DNA from: Paenibacillus lutimineralis
Lineage (GTDB): Bacteria > Bacillota > Bacilli > Paenibacillales > Paenibacillaceae
DNA: 64,000 bases
Direction of reading: 5' to 3'
Assembly: GCF_003991425.1 (NCBI RefSeq)
Contig: NZ_CP034346.1
Location: 1,277,501 to 1,341,500 of the forward strand
Shown here: positions 1 to 9,723 of the stretch, piece after piece
Position numbering within the stretch: position 1 is the stretch's first letter
Layout: each line of letters starts with the position of its first letter
Program-made: the position numbers and the translations under genes
The notes under the pieces: model-generated
What the model was told of the DNA's origin: nothing
The model's input: only the letters and a program-made list of their open reading frames with translations
Databases searched by the model: none

Positions 1-594
1 AACAGCAATAACGGTAACAATGGGAACAATGGCAACAATGGCAACAAGCCTAAGTTCAAGGACATCACAGATCATTGGGCGACCGAAGCTATTATTACAG
101 CAGTAGAACGTGGAATTGTCAACGGTTATACAGACGGAACTTTCCATCCGAACGCTGAGGTAAGTCGCAGTGAGCTAGTGGTTATGTTTGGACGCGCATT
201 GAAGCTTCCTGAAGAAAATGCACCAGCTCTTTCATTTAAGGATACCTCCAGCATTCAGGCATGGGCGAAGTCCTATGTTGCCATTGCGGTTAAATCTGGA
301 CTTGTTAACGGATATGAAGATAATACCTTCCGTCCTAATAGCAAGGTGACCCGGATGGAATTTGTAGCCATGGTCGCAAGAGTACTTGATTTGAGGACAA
401 CTACGAATGAATCGCTTCCTTTTGCTGATGCTGATCAAATCCCTGCATGGGGGCAGAAATATGCTGCAGCAGCTTATGAAGCAGGTCTGGTTGAAGGCAA
501 AGGTAATAACAAGTTTGCTCCGACCGATGCCGTGACAAGAGCGGAAGCGGTTACCTTGCTTCTTCGGATGTTGCAATATTCGGCTTCCGAATAA
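1..594 (+). CDS. S-layer homology (SLH) domain protein, C-terminal part
   Basis: The reading frame is open from the first base, so the gene starts upstream of the window. An Asn/Gly-rich linker occupies the first 16 codons. Three SLH repeats follow, beginning at FKDITDHWA, LSFKDTSSI and LPFADADQI, each with a conserved glycine turn (NGYTDGTF, NGYEDNTF, EGKGNNKF) and a TRxE-like end. SLH triplets attach proteins non-covalently to pyruvylated secondary cell-wall polymers, so this is the wall anchor of an exported protein whose catalytic or structural part is not visible. The gene ends in a bidirectional hairpin shared with the convergent phosphorylase gene. Confidence 0.9.
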   Translation, partial: NSNNGNNGNNGNNGNKPKFKDITDHWATEAIITAVERGIVNGYTDGTFHPNAEVSRSELVVMFGRALKLPEENAPALSFKDTSSIQAWAKSYVAIAVKSGLVNGYEDNTFRPNSKVTRMEFVAMVARVLDLRTTTNESLPFADADQIPAWGQKYAAAAYEAGLVEGKGNNKFAPTDAVTRAEAVTLLLRMLQYSASE

Positions 595-627
595 AATTGT
601 AAACGGTACAAAAAGTAAAAGTCAGTT

Positions 628-670
628 AAACGGCCTTAGTCCTGAGTTCGATTGGACTGAGGCCGTTTAG
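628..670. terminator. Bidirectional intrinsic terminator
   Basis: A 15-bp stem (AAACGGCCTTAGTCC with a G-U-compatible partner GGACTGAGGCCGTTT) sits between two convergent genes. A-rich and T-rich flanks allow it to serve both strands. Confidence 0.75.
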
Positions 671-718
671 TTTCCTCTTTACTGCGAATAACCGATTGGA
701 TTCCATTAATCTTCACTT

Positions 719-2335
719 CTACGCCTTGATGTACATTTTATTGTAATATTCCTCAATCATGCGCTTGGTGGCGAACGGCTCACGTGTCGTCTCGATGCTT
801 CTGCGCATCATCTCGACCCACTTCGGCCTGTTCTCATAATAGGTAGGTAGCACTCGCTGCAGCAGCGTCTCGTATAACGCTTCACCGTCATGGCGATCCA
901 ACGCTTCGGTATTGTCCGTCTCGAAGCCGTCGCCGAACTGCCATCCGTTCTCGCCGTCGAGGCAGGCCTCTGGCCACCAGCCGTCAAGGATGGAGCAGTT
1001 GAGTACGCCGTTCATCGCTGCCTTCATCCCCGATGTACCGCTCGCTTCTAGTGGCCTTCGCGGATTGTTGAGCCAGATGTCCGAGCCGCGGGTCAGCCCC
1101 GCCCCGATCGTCATATCGTAATTTTCCAGGAAGACGACGCTTCCCGGGTATTTCTTCATCATGGCGACGAGGTTGCTGACGATCCTCTTGCCAGTATCAT
1201 CGAGCGGATGGGCTTTGCCGGAGAAGACGATCTGAATCTTGCCGGATTCGAGATAAGGCGCGATTAGCTCCGGCTTGGAGAAGATGAGGTCGCTCCGTTT
1301 GTAAGGGGCCGCTCGGCGCGAGAAGCCGATTAATAAGTGATCGGCATTCAGGGCTATGCCGGAACGTTCTTCGATGAAGCGGATCAGCTCACGCTTGATC
1401 TCCATATGCGCGGCCCACAGATCCCCATTACTTTCGTAAGCTTCGGTTATTCTCGGATCAACCCAGGTTGGCGTATGAATGGCGTTCGTGATGCTGATGA
1501 TAGCTGAGCGGCCGGACACATCCTGCCACATTTTATTGGCTGTGATGCCATGCAGCTTGGCGACGCCGTTGGAAATGCGCGACAGCCGTAGCCCGGCGAC
1601 CGTCATGTTGAAGGGATTGCCGCCAATGCGTTCCATTTGCTCGCGGGTCAGATTGTTGAAGGCGGACATATATTCAAGCCGCTCCAACGGATGGGACTCA
1701 TTGCCTTCTCGAATCGGTGTATGAGTGGTGAATACGACCTCGTCCCGAGTGGCCTGCCAGGCTTCCTCGAAGGAACGGCCTCCATTCATTTTCTCACGGA
1801 TCAATTCGGTTGCCGCTAACGCCGCATGTCCTTCATTGAAATGATATACATCGACCGGAATCTGCAGCGCCCGAAGTGCTCTAACTCCCCCGATGCCAAG
1901 CACGATCTCCTGGGCAATTCGCTCCTCACCGAACCAGCCGTACAATTGTCCGGTAATCCAGCTATCGCTATTCTGCGGAATATCGGTATCAAGCAAATAT
2001 AGCGGGTTGTTGCCGAATTTCTCGGTTCTCCACACTTTACAGTGAACGTCAATGTTGCGAATTGTTACGCTGACTTGTATCCCTGTATCCTCAAGGAACT
2101 CATACATGTAGTTATGATAAGTATCGTAAGGCTTGCCATCGGGATCGATATGCTGATCGGTATATCCCTGCTTCCATTTGATACCGATGCCTATGATCGG
2201 GGCACCCTCATCTCTGGCGCCTTTGATATAATCGCCGGCGAGAATACCGAGACCTCCTGCATATATCTTGAAACTGGATTCAAGTCCGAACTCCATACTG
2301 AAATAAGCTACAGTCGGCAGGTGCTGTTGAGTCAT
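719..2335 (-). CDS. glgP: Alpha-glucan phosphorylase (short GT35 type)
   Basis: Releases glucose-1-phosphate from alpha-1,4-glucans using pyridoxal phosphate in the cytoplasm. At about 538 residues it is the short bacterial form rather than the roughly 800-residue E. coli form. The start (YFSMEFGLESSFKIYAGGLG) is the usual opening of this family, and GTSGMK near residue 438 carries the PLP-binding lysine. An upstream TTG at 2341 would sit only 3 nt from AAGGAGG, whereas this ATG is 9 nt away, so ATG is preferred. No other glycogen gene is next to it; the upstream neighbour on the same strand is ypsA. Confidence 0.9.
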   Translation of the reverse strand: MTQQHLPTVAYFSMEFGLESSFKIYAGGLGILAGDYIKGARDEGAPIIGIGIKWKQGYTDQHIDPDGKPYDTYHNYMYEFLEDTGIQVSVTIRNIDVHCKVWRTEKFGNNPLYLLDTDIPQNSDSWITGQLYGWFGEERIAQEIVLGIGGVRALRALQIPVDVYHFNEGHAALAATELIREKMNGGRSFEEAWQATRDEVVFTTHTPIREGNESHPLERLEYMSAFNNLTREQMERIGGNPFNMTVAGLRLSRISNGVAKLHGITANKMWQDVSGRSAIISITNAIHTPTWVDPRITEAYESNGDLWAAHMEIKRELIRFIEERSGIALNADHLLIGFSRRAAPYKRSDLIFSKPELIAPYLESGKIQIVFSGKAHPLDDTGKRIVSNLVAMMKKYPGSVVFLENYDMTIGAGLTRGSDIWLNNPRRPLEASGTSGMKAAMNGVLNCSILDGWWPEACLDGENGWQFGDGFETDNTEALDRHDGEALYETLLQRVLPTYYENRPKWVEMMRRSIETTREPFATKRMIEEYYNKMYIKA

Positions 2336-2383
2336 TGCCAATCGCCTCCTTATATCTCATGATATGAGGCCGACATCCGGGCG

Positions 2384-2971
2384 TTACCAGAGGATATCAT
2401 CCTGTGCCGTACTTTCTTCCTCCAAATTCTGATGATCTTCATCGGCAATGGCCTGAATTTCCTCCGCTCCGATCGTAATCACAGTGTAATCCTCTATAGC
2501 TTGCTTCTTCAGGGCCCGCTGCTTAATGTATTTCGGACTAGCTTCACCCATCTCTTCGTCATAGACCAGTAGAATACCATCGGTCTTGCGGAACAGCAGC
2601 TCATCTCTGGCGGCGAATTGCCATGGGCCTTTATAAGGCTCTTTGCTGACAGAGGCATAGAAATCAACCTTGGAGATCAAGTCTTGGTAATAAGCCTTCT
2701 TATCCTCTTTCCATTGTTCTTCAGGATTGCTAAAGGCAGTAAGTATTGAACACTTGAGCGCCGGATACTGTCTTCTGAGCTCGATCGCCGCTTCGCAGGC
2801 CCATAGGTCTACGCCGTACTGTCCTGGTGTAATGACCCATTCCAGCCCTTCCTCCAGCAGTGGTATTAAGCGCGAGATAATCGCCTGGCGGATGTACGGA
2901 ATTCCTTCATGTTTATTGTTATATATTCCGAGTTCATGTGCGCGGTAACCTGTGACCAGAAGATTTTTCAA
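2384..2971 (-). CDS. ypsA: YpsA/DUF1273 family SLOG-fold protein
   Basis: The 195-residue sequence is collinear with B. subtilis YpsA: an N-terminal LLVTGYRAHELGIY, then EGLEWVITPGQYGVDLWACEAA, and later KTDGILLVYDEE with SPKYI. YpsA belongs to the SLOG Rossmann-like superfamily, which is thought to bind nucleotide or NAD-like ligands; in B. subtilis it is linked to cell division and oxidative stress. The acidic tail (EEESTAQDDILW) is poorly conserved. It precedes glgP on the same strand with a gap of about 50 nt and may be cotranscribed with it, although a functional link is not obvious. Confidence 0.88.
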   Translation of the reverse strand: MKNLLVTGYRAHELGIYNNKHEGIPYIRQAIISRLIPLLEEGLEWVITPGQYGVDLWACEAAIELRRQYPALKCSILTAFSNPEEQWKEDKKAYYQDLISKVDFYASVSKEPYKGPWQFAARDELLFRKTDGILLVYDEEMGEASPKYIKQRALKKQAIEDYTVITIGAEEIQAIADEDHQNLEEESTAQDDILW

Positions 2972-3152
2972 GATATTACTTCCTTTCCGAGCTATACAGA
3001 TTCGTGTCTATTATATATGTCTTGGCCCAGGAAGGCGATTCATCAAGGTAGGGGACCTACGCGCTTCATGAGATATCTGGTTACATTTAGGAAAAAAGTA
3101 CCTTTTCTTTTCCATGCTGTTTTGGTTAATATAGGGTTTATGTTCTAATCGA

Positions 3153-3187
3153 GTCCAAAAAGGCCGATTTTCAGTGGACTTTTTGGA
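3153..3187. repeat. Minimal copy of the GTTCAAAAAAG-ended element
   Basis: The left 22 bp (GTCCAAAAAGGCCGATTTTC...) matches the left end, and the next 13 bp (GGACTTTTTGG) the right end, of the longer elements at 12866 and 29163. It looks like a deletion derivative in which only the terminal repeats remain. It forms a hairpin just upstream of the lipoprotein gene. Confidence 0.55.
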
Positions 3188-3219
3188 TTACCTTTTTTAG
3201 AAATAGGGGGAGAAACTGT

Positions 3220-4095
3220 ATGAAGAAGATGGTTGTATTATTATTAGGGGCGGTTCTGGCTTTAGGATTAACTGGATGTGGCCAGGATAAGAAAGCGGAC
3301 AACAATGCGAGTTCTGGTGCGGGATCAAATGCACCGGCAACTGTGGAGACAAGTGAAGATGTGGCTGTACCAACGGCGGATGAGCTTTTCACGAAGATGA
3401 CAGATGCAACGAAGGATCTTAAGAGCCTCTCGATGGCTGCAAGCTCCAAGCAAAAGGTAGTTATTAAGGTGGGCGAGGAGACTCAAGAGCAAAACATCGA
3501 GATGGAAATCAAGTCTGATATTATCCAGGACCCGCTTGCAATGATGCAGGAATTGCATATGTCGATGGGAGACCTAGGAAATCAGGATGTTACGCAGTAT
3601 GTTACTGCGGATGGAATCTACATGCAAACAGGCGGAGCCTGGGTGAAACTGACGGATGAGACCATGATGGCCACTCTTAAGGATGCTGCAAAGCAATCGG
3701 CTGATCCTAGCCAACAGATCGAGCAATTCAAATCGATCGCCAACGAAATGAAAGTAACTGAAGACGGCAGCGACTTCGTATTGAAGGCCAATCTGTCCGG
3801 CGACAATATGAAGGAGCTAGCTAAATCGCTAATGAGCCAAAACGGTGGCGAGAACCAAGCAGATGCTATGGCTGCAATTGATCAAATGAAGATCGAAAAT
3901 ATTAATATCGTATATTCCATCAACAAGGAGACGTATCTGCCTTCCAAGATGTCTGTTGAAATGAAGATGGATATGGAAGCGGAAGGACAGCAGGTATCGA
4001 TGGAGATGAAGATGGATTCCAGCTTCTCCAAGTACAATGAGATCGAAGCGATTGAGGTTCCACAAGAAGCGTTGGATAATGCGATTGTTCAATAA
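3220..4095 (+). CDS. Lipoprotein, LolA/LppX-like fold suspected (DUF6612-like)
   Basis: A 291-residue exported lipoprotein. The signal peptide ends in the lipobox LTGC with the lipidated cysteine at residue 20, followed by an Asn/Asp/Ser-rich linker. The body (DELFTKMTDATKDLKSLSM, then QYVTADGIYMQTGGAWVKL and YSINKETYLPSKMSVEMKM) follows the pattern of Firmicute lipoproteins with a LolA/LppX-like beta-sheet, probably DUF6612. No precise function is known. It starts at ATG with GGGGGAGA nearby and ends in a strong hairpin. The next gene is a diverged paralogue, so the pair arose by tandem duplication. Confidence 0.8.
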   Translation: MKKMVVLLLGAVLALGLTGCGQDKKADNNASSGAGSNAPATVETSEDVAVPTADELFTKMTDATKDLKSLSMAASSKQKVVIKVGEETQEQNIEMEIKSDIIQDPLAMMQELHMSMGDLGNQDVTQYVTADGIYMQTGGAWVKLTDETMMATLKDAAKQSADPSQQIEQFKSIANEMKVTEDGSDFVLKANLSGDNMKELAKSLMSQNGGENQADAMAAIDQMKIENINIVYSINKETYLPSKMSVEMKMDMEAEGQQVSMEMKMDSSFSKYNEIEAIEVPQEALDNAIVQ

Positions 4096-4109
4096 GAATC
4101 AATAATCTG

Positions 4110-4160
4110 AAGACGCATCATTCATTTGGCAGCAATTTGCCGTGAATGATGCGTCTTATT
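4110..4160 (+). terminator. Intrinsic terminator after the first lipoprotein
   Basis: A perfect 15-bp stem, AAGACGCATCATTCA with TGAATGATGCGTCTT (4143-4157), followed by a short T-rich run. Confidence 0.8.
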
Positions 4161-4280
4161 ATTTGCCAGAACATTACAAAAAGCGCGATTTGTCTACATA
4201 CTTAGGTATAAAGTCCCTATCTCTAGTTTTGGAAATATGATTAATTATTAGGAAGTAAGCTTATCGTTAGGAGGATTTAG

Positions 4281-5222
4281 ATGAATAGAGGGTTGCGGAT
4301 ACTTGGAACAGTCATACTCGCTATAAGCCTGTCAGGCTGCGGATGGCTGGGGGGAGACAAGGAACAAGCCGGGGACGAGAATAATGCGGTTAACCATCAG
4401 ACTTCCGAGAACGAGCAGAACGAAGAGAACGGACCTGAGAACGAAGAGCGAAATGCTTCCGATGATCGGAAAGAAGATAAGGAGACTACGGCAGCCGTCA
4501 GTGGCGTTCCTACGGTGGATGAAATTTTTCAGCGGGCGAGTGAGGCGGCAGGGGCCTTATCCAGCTATTCCTCTACATCGATCCTTCGTATGAATATGAC
4601 AGGAACGTTTGATGGACAGAGTGAGGAGCAGGCTTATGAGGTCAGGACCACGATGGATTTGATTCGTGAGCCGCTGCAGCTATTCCAGTCGATGAGAATC
4701 TCTATGGATGGCGGTACCCAGGATTTGAAGCAGTATGTGACGGAAGAGGGAGTATATTCCCATGTCGATGGAATGTGGATCAAGCATTCAGAGGATACGA
4801 GCTCGGAACTCATATCGGCGATGAAGGAAGCGTTGATAGATAAGCAATTGGAGCAGTATAGACTGTTCGCCAAGGATATGAAGGTTTCTGTGCAGGATAA
4901 AGCTTATGAACTTCACGCAGATTTTAGTGGCGAGATACTCGATAATTTCCGCAGCGCCTTGATTCAGCAAATGGCCAACGGAAATCGTGATATATCCGAT
5001 ATGCTCAATAAGATGGAGATCCAGAACGTCAAATTGTCGTATGTCGTCGATAAAAATACATATTTACCTACAAAATTGTCTATGGTTCTCTCCGTGGGAA
5101 TGGACGTTGATGGGCAGGGCTTCTCCATGGGTTTGATGCTAGATTCGACCTTCTCTAAATTTGGGGAGATTAAACCGATTCACCTACCACAGGAGGCTAT
5201 TGATACGGCTTATCTAGAGTAG
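4281..5222 (+). CDS. Lipoprotein paralogous to the preceding gene
   Basis: This 313-residue lipoprotein has a signal peptide with lipobox LSGC (Cys20), a strongly acidic Glu/Asn-rich linker of about 55 residues, and a domain matching its upstream neighbour: VDEIFQRASEAAGALSSYSS, QYVTEEGVYSHVDGMWIKH, YVVDKNTYLPTKLSM, and the shared end FSKFGEI..PQEAIDTA. TAGGAGG precedes the ATG. The linker is longer and more acidic than in the paralogue, suggesting divergence in surface presentation rather than in the core fold. Function unknown. Confidence 0.8.
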   Translation: MNRGLRILGTVILAISLSGCGWLGGDKEQAGDENNAVNHQTSENEQNEENGPENEERNASDDRKEDKETTAAVSGVPTVDEIFQRASEAAGALSSYSSTSILRMNMTGTFDGQSEEQAYEVRTTMDLIREPLQLFQSMRISMDGGTQDLKQYVTEEGVYSHVDGMWIKHSEDTSSELISAMKEALIDKQLEQYRLFAKDMKVSVQDKAYELHADFSGEILDNFRSALIQQMANGNRDISDMLNKMEIQNVKLSYVVDKNTYLPTKLSMVLSVGMDVDGQGFSMGLMLDSTFSKFGEIKPIHLPQEAIDTAYLE

Positions 5223-5357
5223 GAGAGGCATATTATTAGCGATTTACAGCCCGGACTTGCGCCTATCGTGTATAATAGATAAATAGAGCGCAGCCTGACT
5301 AATTTCTGTTGGGATGTTTGAGCTGCGCATAAGGATTGGATTGGATGAGGTGTATAC

Positions 5358-6536
5358 ATGTTAGACAACAAAGCCCAATTTGAAGCAACGAACATACAGC
5401 ATGCTATCATTGGCGAAGTAATGACTAGCCTGAAGGAAATTCTCCATAGTCTTACCAAGACAAGGCTTGCTGCATTAGCATCGGTGTACAAAGTGCCTGG
5501 GCGTTCTAAATTGAAAAAGGGCGAGCTTGCCGACAAATTGCTGGAATGCATTACAGATCGGGAGGTTCTGAAGACAACGCTGCTACTGGCCAGAGCCGAG
5601 GAATGGAAAGTGCTCAAAGCGATCACGGAAGATTCCGTATTACAGGACAACTATGTCCCTTACGGATATTATGCGTATTGGCTGGAGCATGGATTGGTCG
5701 TCAGCTATTTCACGGACAACAAGCTGTATTTGCTTATACCGGATGAAGTCAAGGCTGCATATGCAGAGCTGGAAGCAAGCTCGTTCGGTAAGGTTCTGAA
5801 CAAATATCAGCTCGTATTTCGCTATATCTCGGCAGCTACGAATTTATATGGTGCAATCAAGCCAGGCAAGCTAGTGGAGATCTTCAATGAGCAGAATGAT
5901 GACAAGCTCACTGCTGAGGAACTCAAAGCTTTGTACGAAGAGTTTAGCGGTAGAGACCAGCTATTCCGTATGTACAAGGGGTACTTGATTGTTGAGGATC
6001 TGGTCTACTCTGATGAAGCTTCTGAATTTAAGCAGCTTCTGGAGAAGATGAAGGGCAAGAGCTACCATGTGCCTGAGAAGGACGAATTGTTGAAATATTC
6101 GAATGGTCTCTATTATGAGATGAATCCTCAGCTTACGGCATTAAGAAGCTATATTATTAAGGAATTACGTCCTGATCCTGAATTTGTGGATGATTTGATC
6201 GACGACATTCAGTTGGCTTGCTCTATGGAAGCGCCAATTCAGGAGATCATGCATGAATTTGAACGAAGAGATATTGAATTCGTTAGTATGGAGCAGGTGC
6301 AAATGGTCGTCTATCTCGTCACCGAAGCATACAACCATACACGACTAGCTTCGAATGGCGGTTATACACCGGTAGAGAGACGCGCGATATCAAAGGATCT
6401 GGAGTCAGGCTACAGAGCAGCGGTGCCTCCATTCCGGGCACAGGTCAAGAATCAGGTCATATCCAAGAAGATTGGACGTAATGATCCTTGTCCGTGCGGA
6501 AGTGGTCTGAAATACAAGAAATGCTGCGGCAAATAA
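5358..6536 (+). CDS. SEC-C metal-binding domain protein
   Basis: This 392-residue cytoplasmic protein ends in a textbook SEC-C motif ([20 protein letters not shown]), the zinc-binding module also found at the C-terminus of SecA. Near the N-terminus, [28 protein letters not shown] resembles a Rho-N/SAP-like helix-extension-helix that could bind nucleic acid. The middle is helical without recognised motifs. Alternative downstream starts exist (Met22), but the ATG used has GATGAGGTG upstream. A role is not known; the SEC-C tail only suggests a partner or metal contact. Confidence 0.82.
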   Translation: MLDNKAQFEATNIQHAIIGEVMTSLKEILHSLTKTRLAALASVYKVPGRSKLKKGELADKLLECITDREVLKTTLLLARAEEWKVLKAITEDSVLQDNYVPYGYYAYWLEHGLVVSYFTDNKLYLLIPDEVKAAYAELEASSFGKVLNKYQLVFRYISAATNLYGAIKPGKLVEIFNEQNDDKLTAEELKALYEEFSGRDQLFRMYKGYLIVEDLVYSDEASEFKQLLEKMKGKSYHVPEKDELLKYSNGLYYEMNPQLTALRSYIIKELRPDPEFVDDLIDDIQLACSMEAPIQEIMHEFERRDIEFVSMEQVQMVVYLVTEAYNHTRLASNGGYTPVERRAISKDLESGYRAAVPPFRAQVKNQVISKKIGRNDPCPCGSGLKYKKCCGK

Positions 6537-6546
6537 AAAAGAATAC

Positions 6547-6575
6547 AAACCTGAGGCATGATGCCTCAGGTTTAT
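6547..6575. terminator. Bidirectional intrinsic terminator
   Basis: Stem AAACCTGAGGCAT / ATGCCTCAGGTTT directly after the SEC-C gene. An A-run before it and Ts after it suit both strands, including the small minus-strand gene at 6659. Confidence 0.8.
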
Positions 6576-6658
6576 TCTGAAATGAAAACTATACTGCTTG
6601 AATGCATAGGTTAATCATGTCTTCGATATTTTGACAACGGTTACATATCCCGTTTACA

Positions 6659-6781
6659 TTAGTGATGAACTGCCATAAGGGTAAACGCGATATAAAATGC
6701 AGCGTAGAAAATGCCTAGACCAATAATTATTCCGAAAACATTGCTCTTGGCTTTGCTGCTTCCTGGTTCCCACATCATCAT
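6659..6781 (-). CDS. Small single-pass membrane protein (40 aa)
   Basis: A 40-codon frame starts with three ATGs preceded by AAAGGGG at good spacing. It encodes a polar head (MMMWEPGSSKAKSN) and one hydrophobic helix (VFGIIIGLGIFYAAFYIAF), ending LMAVHH. The composition is typical of real small membrane proteins and the frame is closed by the hairpin at 6547. An overlapping 69-codon frame on the same strand has no protein-like character. Function unknown. Confidence 0.65.
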   Translation of the reverse strand: MMMWEPGSSKAKSNVFGIIIGLGIFYAAFYIAFTLMAVHH

Positions 6782-6985
6782 AATCAGCCCCTTTGTCGCT
6801 GTGATGTAATTGTGAACAATCTGTGTCTAATCTAATTATTGAACATTTTGTGTCTAATTTCAAACATTTTTTTGAACTTTTTTAAAATATTTTTCTCTTG
6901 TGCCTAAATACATATACTTTTATTCTGAATTTGGTTGAATGTTTGTAGTTAAATGATTGTAGTTGAATATAAAGGAGACGAGAAA

Positions 6986-7612
6986 ATGCTGCTGAATAAC
7001 AATGAAATCGTACTCTTTCAGGGTGACAGCGTTACGGATTGCGGTAGAGATTACTCTGACCCGGCATCACTTGGAAACGGTTACGCTAATCTGATCGCTT
7101 CCCGTCTGGGCTATCTGTATCCGGAGAAGAAGCTAACTTTCTACAATCGGGGGATTAGCGGCAACCGGGTAGTGAATCTGCAGAATCGCTGGGAAGAGGA
7201 TTGTCTCGCTCTAAAACCGACCTGGGTATCGATCCTGATCGGCATCAATGATACTTGGCGGCGATTTGACAATAACGAAGAGACCTCGGTTGAGAACTAT
7301 GAAGCAGGTTACCGTGAAATTCTGGAGCGTACGAAGGAGCGGCTGGGAGCGAAGCTGATCCTCATGGAACCATTCGTATTGCCAACACCGGAAGACCGTT
7401 TGACCTGGCGCTCTGATCTGGACCCGAAGATCCAGGTGGTACGTAAATTAGCGAAGGAATTTGATGCACTGCTTGTTCCGCTTGATGGATTGTTTGCAGG
7501 CGCCGTATCTCAGGCAGACGCTGCTTATTGGGCACCGGATGGCGTGCATCCGTCTGCAGCGGGTCATGCCTTGATGGCTGAGGCGTGGCTTCATGCGGTT
7601 AAGGCTCTGTAA
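6986..7612 (+). CDS. SGNH/GDSL-family hydrolase
   Basis: A 208-residue cytoplasmic esterase of the SGNH fold. All four blocks are visible: FQGDSVTDCG with nucleophile Ser15, the glycine of NRGISGNRV, the asparagine of GINDTW, and DGVHPS with Asp185 and His188. Members hydrolyse acyl esters, often acetyl groups on plant-wall or wall sugars. An upstream in-frame ATG is possible, but AAAGGAGA lies 7 nt before this one. The following oxidoreductase gene is on the same strand about 100 nt downstream, so both may act on an imported sugar derivative. That link is inference. Confidence 0.85.
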   Translation: MLLNNNEIVLFQGDSVTDCGRDYSDPASLGNGYANLIASRLGYLYPEKKLTFYNRGISGNRVVNLQNRWEEDCLALKPTWVSILIGINDTWRRFDNNEETSVENYEAGYREILERTKERLGAKLILMEPFVLPTPEDRLTWRSDLDPKIQVVRKLAKEFDALLVPLDGLFAGAVSQADAAYWAPDGVHPSAAGHALMAEAWLHAVKAL

Positions 7613-7719
7613 GACCGCTAAGATTATACAAGCCCAACAGAATTCAGGATTCGATGACGAACAGACTTTTTGGAACACCTCTAACAGGAAATTATTCTAT
7701 GGAAGAAGGGTAAAAGGTT

Positions 7720-8715
7720 ATGGGAGAGTTCGCAGGGAAGAAATTGAAGTGGGGAATTTTGGGTACAGGCTGGATTGCTGAGCAATTCACGAAGGATTTG
7801 ATTCATGTGACTAACGGTGAAGGATTTGCCGTAGGCTCACGAACACAAGAGAAGGCGGATGACTTCGCCAAGAGACATGGGCTTCCTCGTGCTTATGGCA
7901 GCTATGAACAGTTATTGCAGGACCCGGAGATTGATGTGGTCTATGTAGCAACGCCGCATCCGCAGCATCATGACAATGTGCTAGCAGCCCTACGAGCGGG
8001 TAAAGCTGTGTTATGCGAGAAGCCTTTTACGGTGAACAGCTCTGAGTTAGCAGAGATGATCAAGCTGGCTGCTAAGAAGGGCTTGTTCCTGATGGAGGCG
8101 ATGTGGACCCGCTTCCTGCCAGCAATTGTGAAGACGAGAGAATGGATCAAGGATGGACGGATTGGCGAGATCAAGCTGTTGAAGGCGGAGTTTGGATTCT
8201 GCGCAGACTGGAACCCGGAAGGCAGGCTATTTAATCCGCAGCTTGGCGGGGGGGCCCTGCTGGATGCTGGGATTTATCCGGTCTCCTTCGCTTCAATGGT
8301 TTTCGGAACTCATCCTGTACGCATACATAGTGCAGTACAGATGGGGAAGACGGGCGTGGATGAGCAATTCTCTGTTCTGCTGGATTACGGTGTTGGCCGA
8401 AGCGCGTCATTGCACGGGGCAATCCGGCTAAATATGAACAATGATGCGCATATATATGGAACAAAAGGCATGATTCATGTTCCATCCTTCCTGAATGCAA
8501 GGACAGCTTCACTGCGGGTAGAAGGTGCGGAGGAGGAAGTATTTACGGATGATCGGACTTCGATCGGCTATGCCTTTGAAGCGCAAGAGGTGGGCGAATG
8601 TCTGCTTCGAGGGGATAAGGAGAGCTCGCGTATTTCGTTAGAAGAGTCTCTGACTATAATGGGCATACTCGATCAATTAAGGGATGATTGGAAGCTGAAG
8701 TATCCGTTTGAGTAA
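7720..8715 (+). CDS. Gfo/Idh/MocA family oxidoreductase
   Basis: A 331-residue NAD(P)-dependent dehydrogenase. The Rossmann motif GILGTGWIAEQF opens the protein, and ALRAGKAVLCEKPFTVN near residue 99 contains the family EKP lysine. The C-terminal domain (GGGALLDAGIYPVSFA..) is the usual GFO_IDH_MocA_C sheet, closest in style to the dihydrodiol-dehydrogenase-like subgroup that oxidises sugars or inositols. The substrate cannot be read from sequence. It follows the SGNH hydrolase on the same strand and is closed by a terminator. Confidence 0.87.
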   Translation: MGEFAGKKLKWGILGTGWIAEQFTKDLIHVTNGEGFAVGSRTQEKADDFAKRHGLPRAYGSYEQLLQDPEIDVVYVATPHPQHHDNVLAALRAGKAVLCEKPFTVNSSELAEMIKLAAKKGLFLMEAMWTRFLPAIVKTREWIKDGRIGEIKLLKAEFGFCADWNPEGRLFNPQLGGGALLDAGIYPVSFASMVFGTHPVRIHSAVQMGKTGVDEQFSVLLDYGVGRSASLHGAIRLNMNNDAHIYGTKGMIHVPSFLNARTASLRVEGAEEEVFTDDRTSIGYAFEAQEVGECLLRGDKESSRISLEESLTIMGILDQLRDDWKLKYPFE

Positions 8716-8739
8716 GCGATAGAATCATTTTATATAAAA

Positions 8740-8796
8740 AAGCCGTCGGTTCAGATCATCCGTTAAGATGAGAGTGAACCAGCGGCTTCTTTTTTT
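8740..8796 (+). terminator. Intrinsic terminator
   Basis: Stem AAGCCGTCGGTTCA / TGAACCAGCGGCTT with a two-base internal mismatch, followed by CTTTTTTT. Confidence 0.8.
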
Positions 8797-8825
8797 ACAT
8801 GGATAGATACTGGGTTATAGCTGTT

Positions 8826-9659
8826 CTACTCATGGGAGAAGCGGAGCAAACCTTCGATGAAGCTCTTCATATTGTTGTTGGACTCGTTCAACTGTTCGAT
8901 GACATTCATGAAGTCAGTCACGAGCTCGGCCTGTTCCTGAGACGAGTGGGCGATCTGCTCGAATTCTCTCTCCAATTGCAGGATGGAGTCCTGAACACTT
9001 CGTAGTGTTGCAGCGATATTTGCGCTAGCGTCCTTGGTGCTGACAGACAGCTTCCTCACCTCTTTGGCAACTACGCCAAATCCAGCTCCCGCTTCACCCA
9101 CTCGTGCCGCTTCAATAGCGGCATTCAATCCGAGCAGGTTCGTCTGATTGGAGATCTCTTGAATGAAACCGACGGTCTCGTTAATCTCTGACGAATTCTC
9201 CACAGCGTGCCTAGTGTTCGTCATAATATGCTCGCTCGTAGCTGTGAGCTCTTCGGCATGTGCCGCGACGGTTTGCACCATATCAACCAACTGCCCGGTG
9301 ATCCCGTTCATGGCCTCCATGCCTTCCTCTAGCCTTTGTCTATTCTCATAAGACTCTGCGGTCGCGATGGCGCCGATAATGACTCCTTGTTCATCGTAGA
9401 CTGGAGAGGCTGTAGCTATAATTGGAAATCCGTAAATGTGCTCCGCAATATGGGTAACGGAGTTCTCCCCGTTCAATGCCTTGCGCAGGTTCTCATCTTC
9501 TTTGGGGATAGGGGTACCTGAAGTAATGCCGAAATCTATTTTTTGCGAAGGCATATAGAATAGAAATTTCTCCAAGTCCGTTATGCCGATCATAATATCT
9601 TCTTTGACCAGCTTCTTGATATAAGGTACCGCAGCGATAAGGATGTCCAATTGATTCAT
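8826..9659 (-). CDS. Soluble methyl-accepting chemotaxis protein (YfmS-like)
   Basis: A 277-residue chemoreceptor without signal peptide or membrane helices. The first 110 residues form a small sensor ([42 protein letters not shown]/Cache-like). The rest is a signalling coiled coil whose hairpin tip ([20 protein letters not shown]) is the invariant CheA/CheW contact region. Architecture and length match B. subtilis YfmS, a soluble receptor. A sigma-A-like promoter lies just upstream at 9694-9723. Confidence 0.88.
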   Translation of the reverse strand: MNQLDILIAAVPYIKKLVKEDIMIGITDLEKFLFYMPSQKIDFGITSGTPIPKEDENLRKALNGENSVTHIAEHIYGFPIIATASPVYDEQGVIIGAIATAESYENRQRLEEGMEAMNGITGQLVDMVQTVAAHAEELTATSEHIMTNTRHAVENSSEINETVGFIQEISNQTNLLGLNAAIEAARVGEAGAGFGVVAKEVRKLSVSTKDASANIAATLRSVQDSILQLEREFEQIAHSSQEQAELVTDFMNVIEQLNESNNNMKSFIEGLLRFSHE

Positions 9660-9693
9660 ATACCGACCTGCCTATCTCATTGATTTTGAAGTA

Positions 9694-9723
9694 ATTATAT
9701 CTTTTATCGACATTATTTGACAA
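9694..9723 (-). promoter_or_regulatory. Probable sigma-A promoter of the chemoreceptor gene
   Basis: On the minus strand TTGTCA (9718-9723) and TATAAT (9694-9699) are 18 nt apart, 35 nt upstream of the start codon. Confidence 0.5.
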
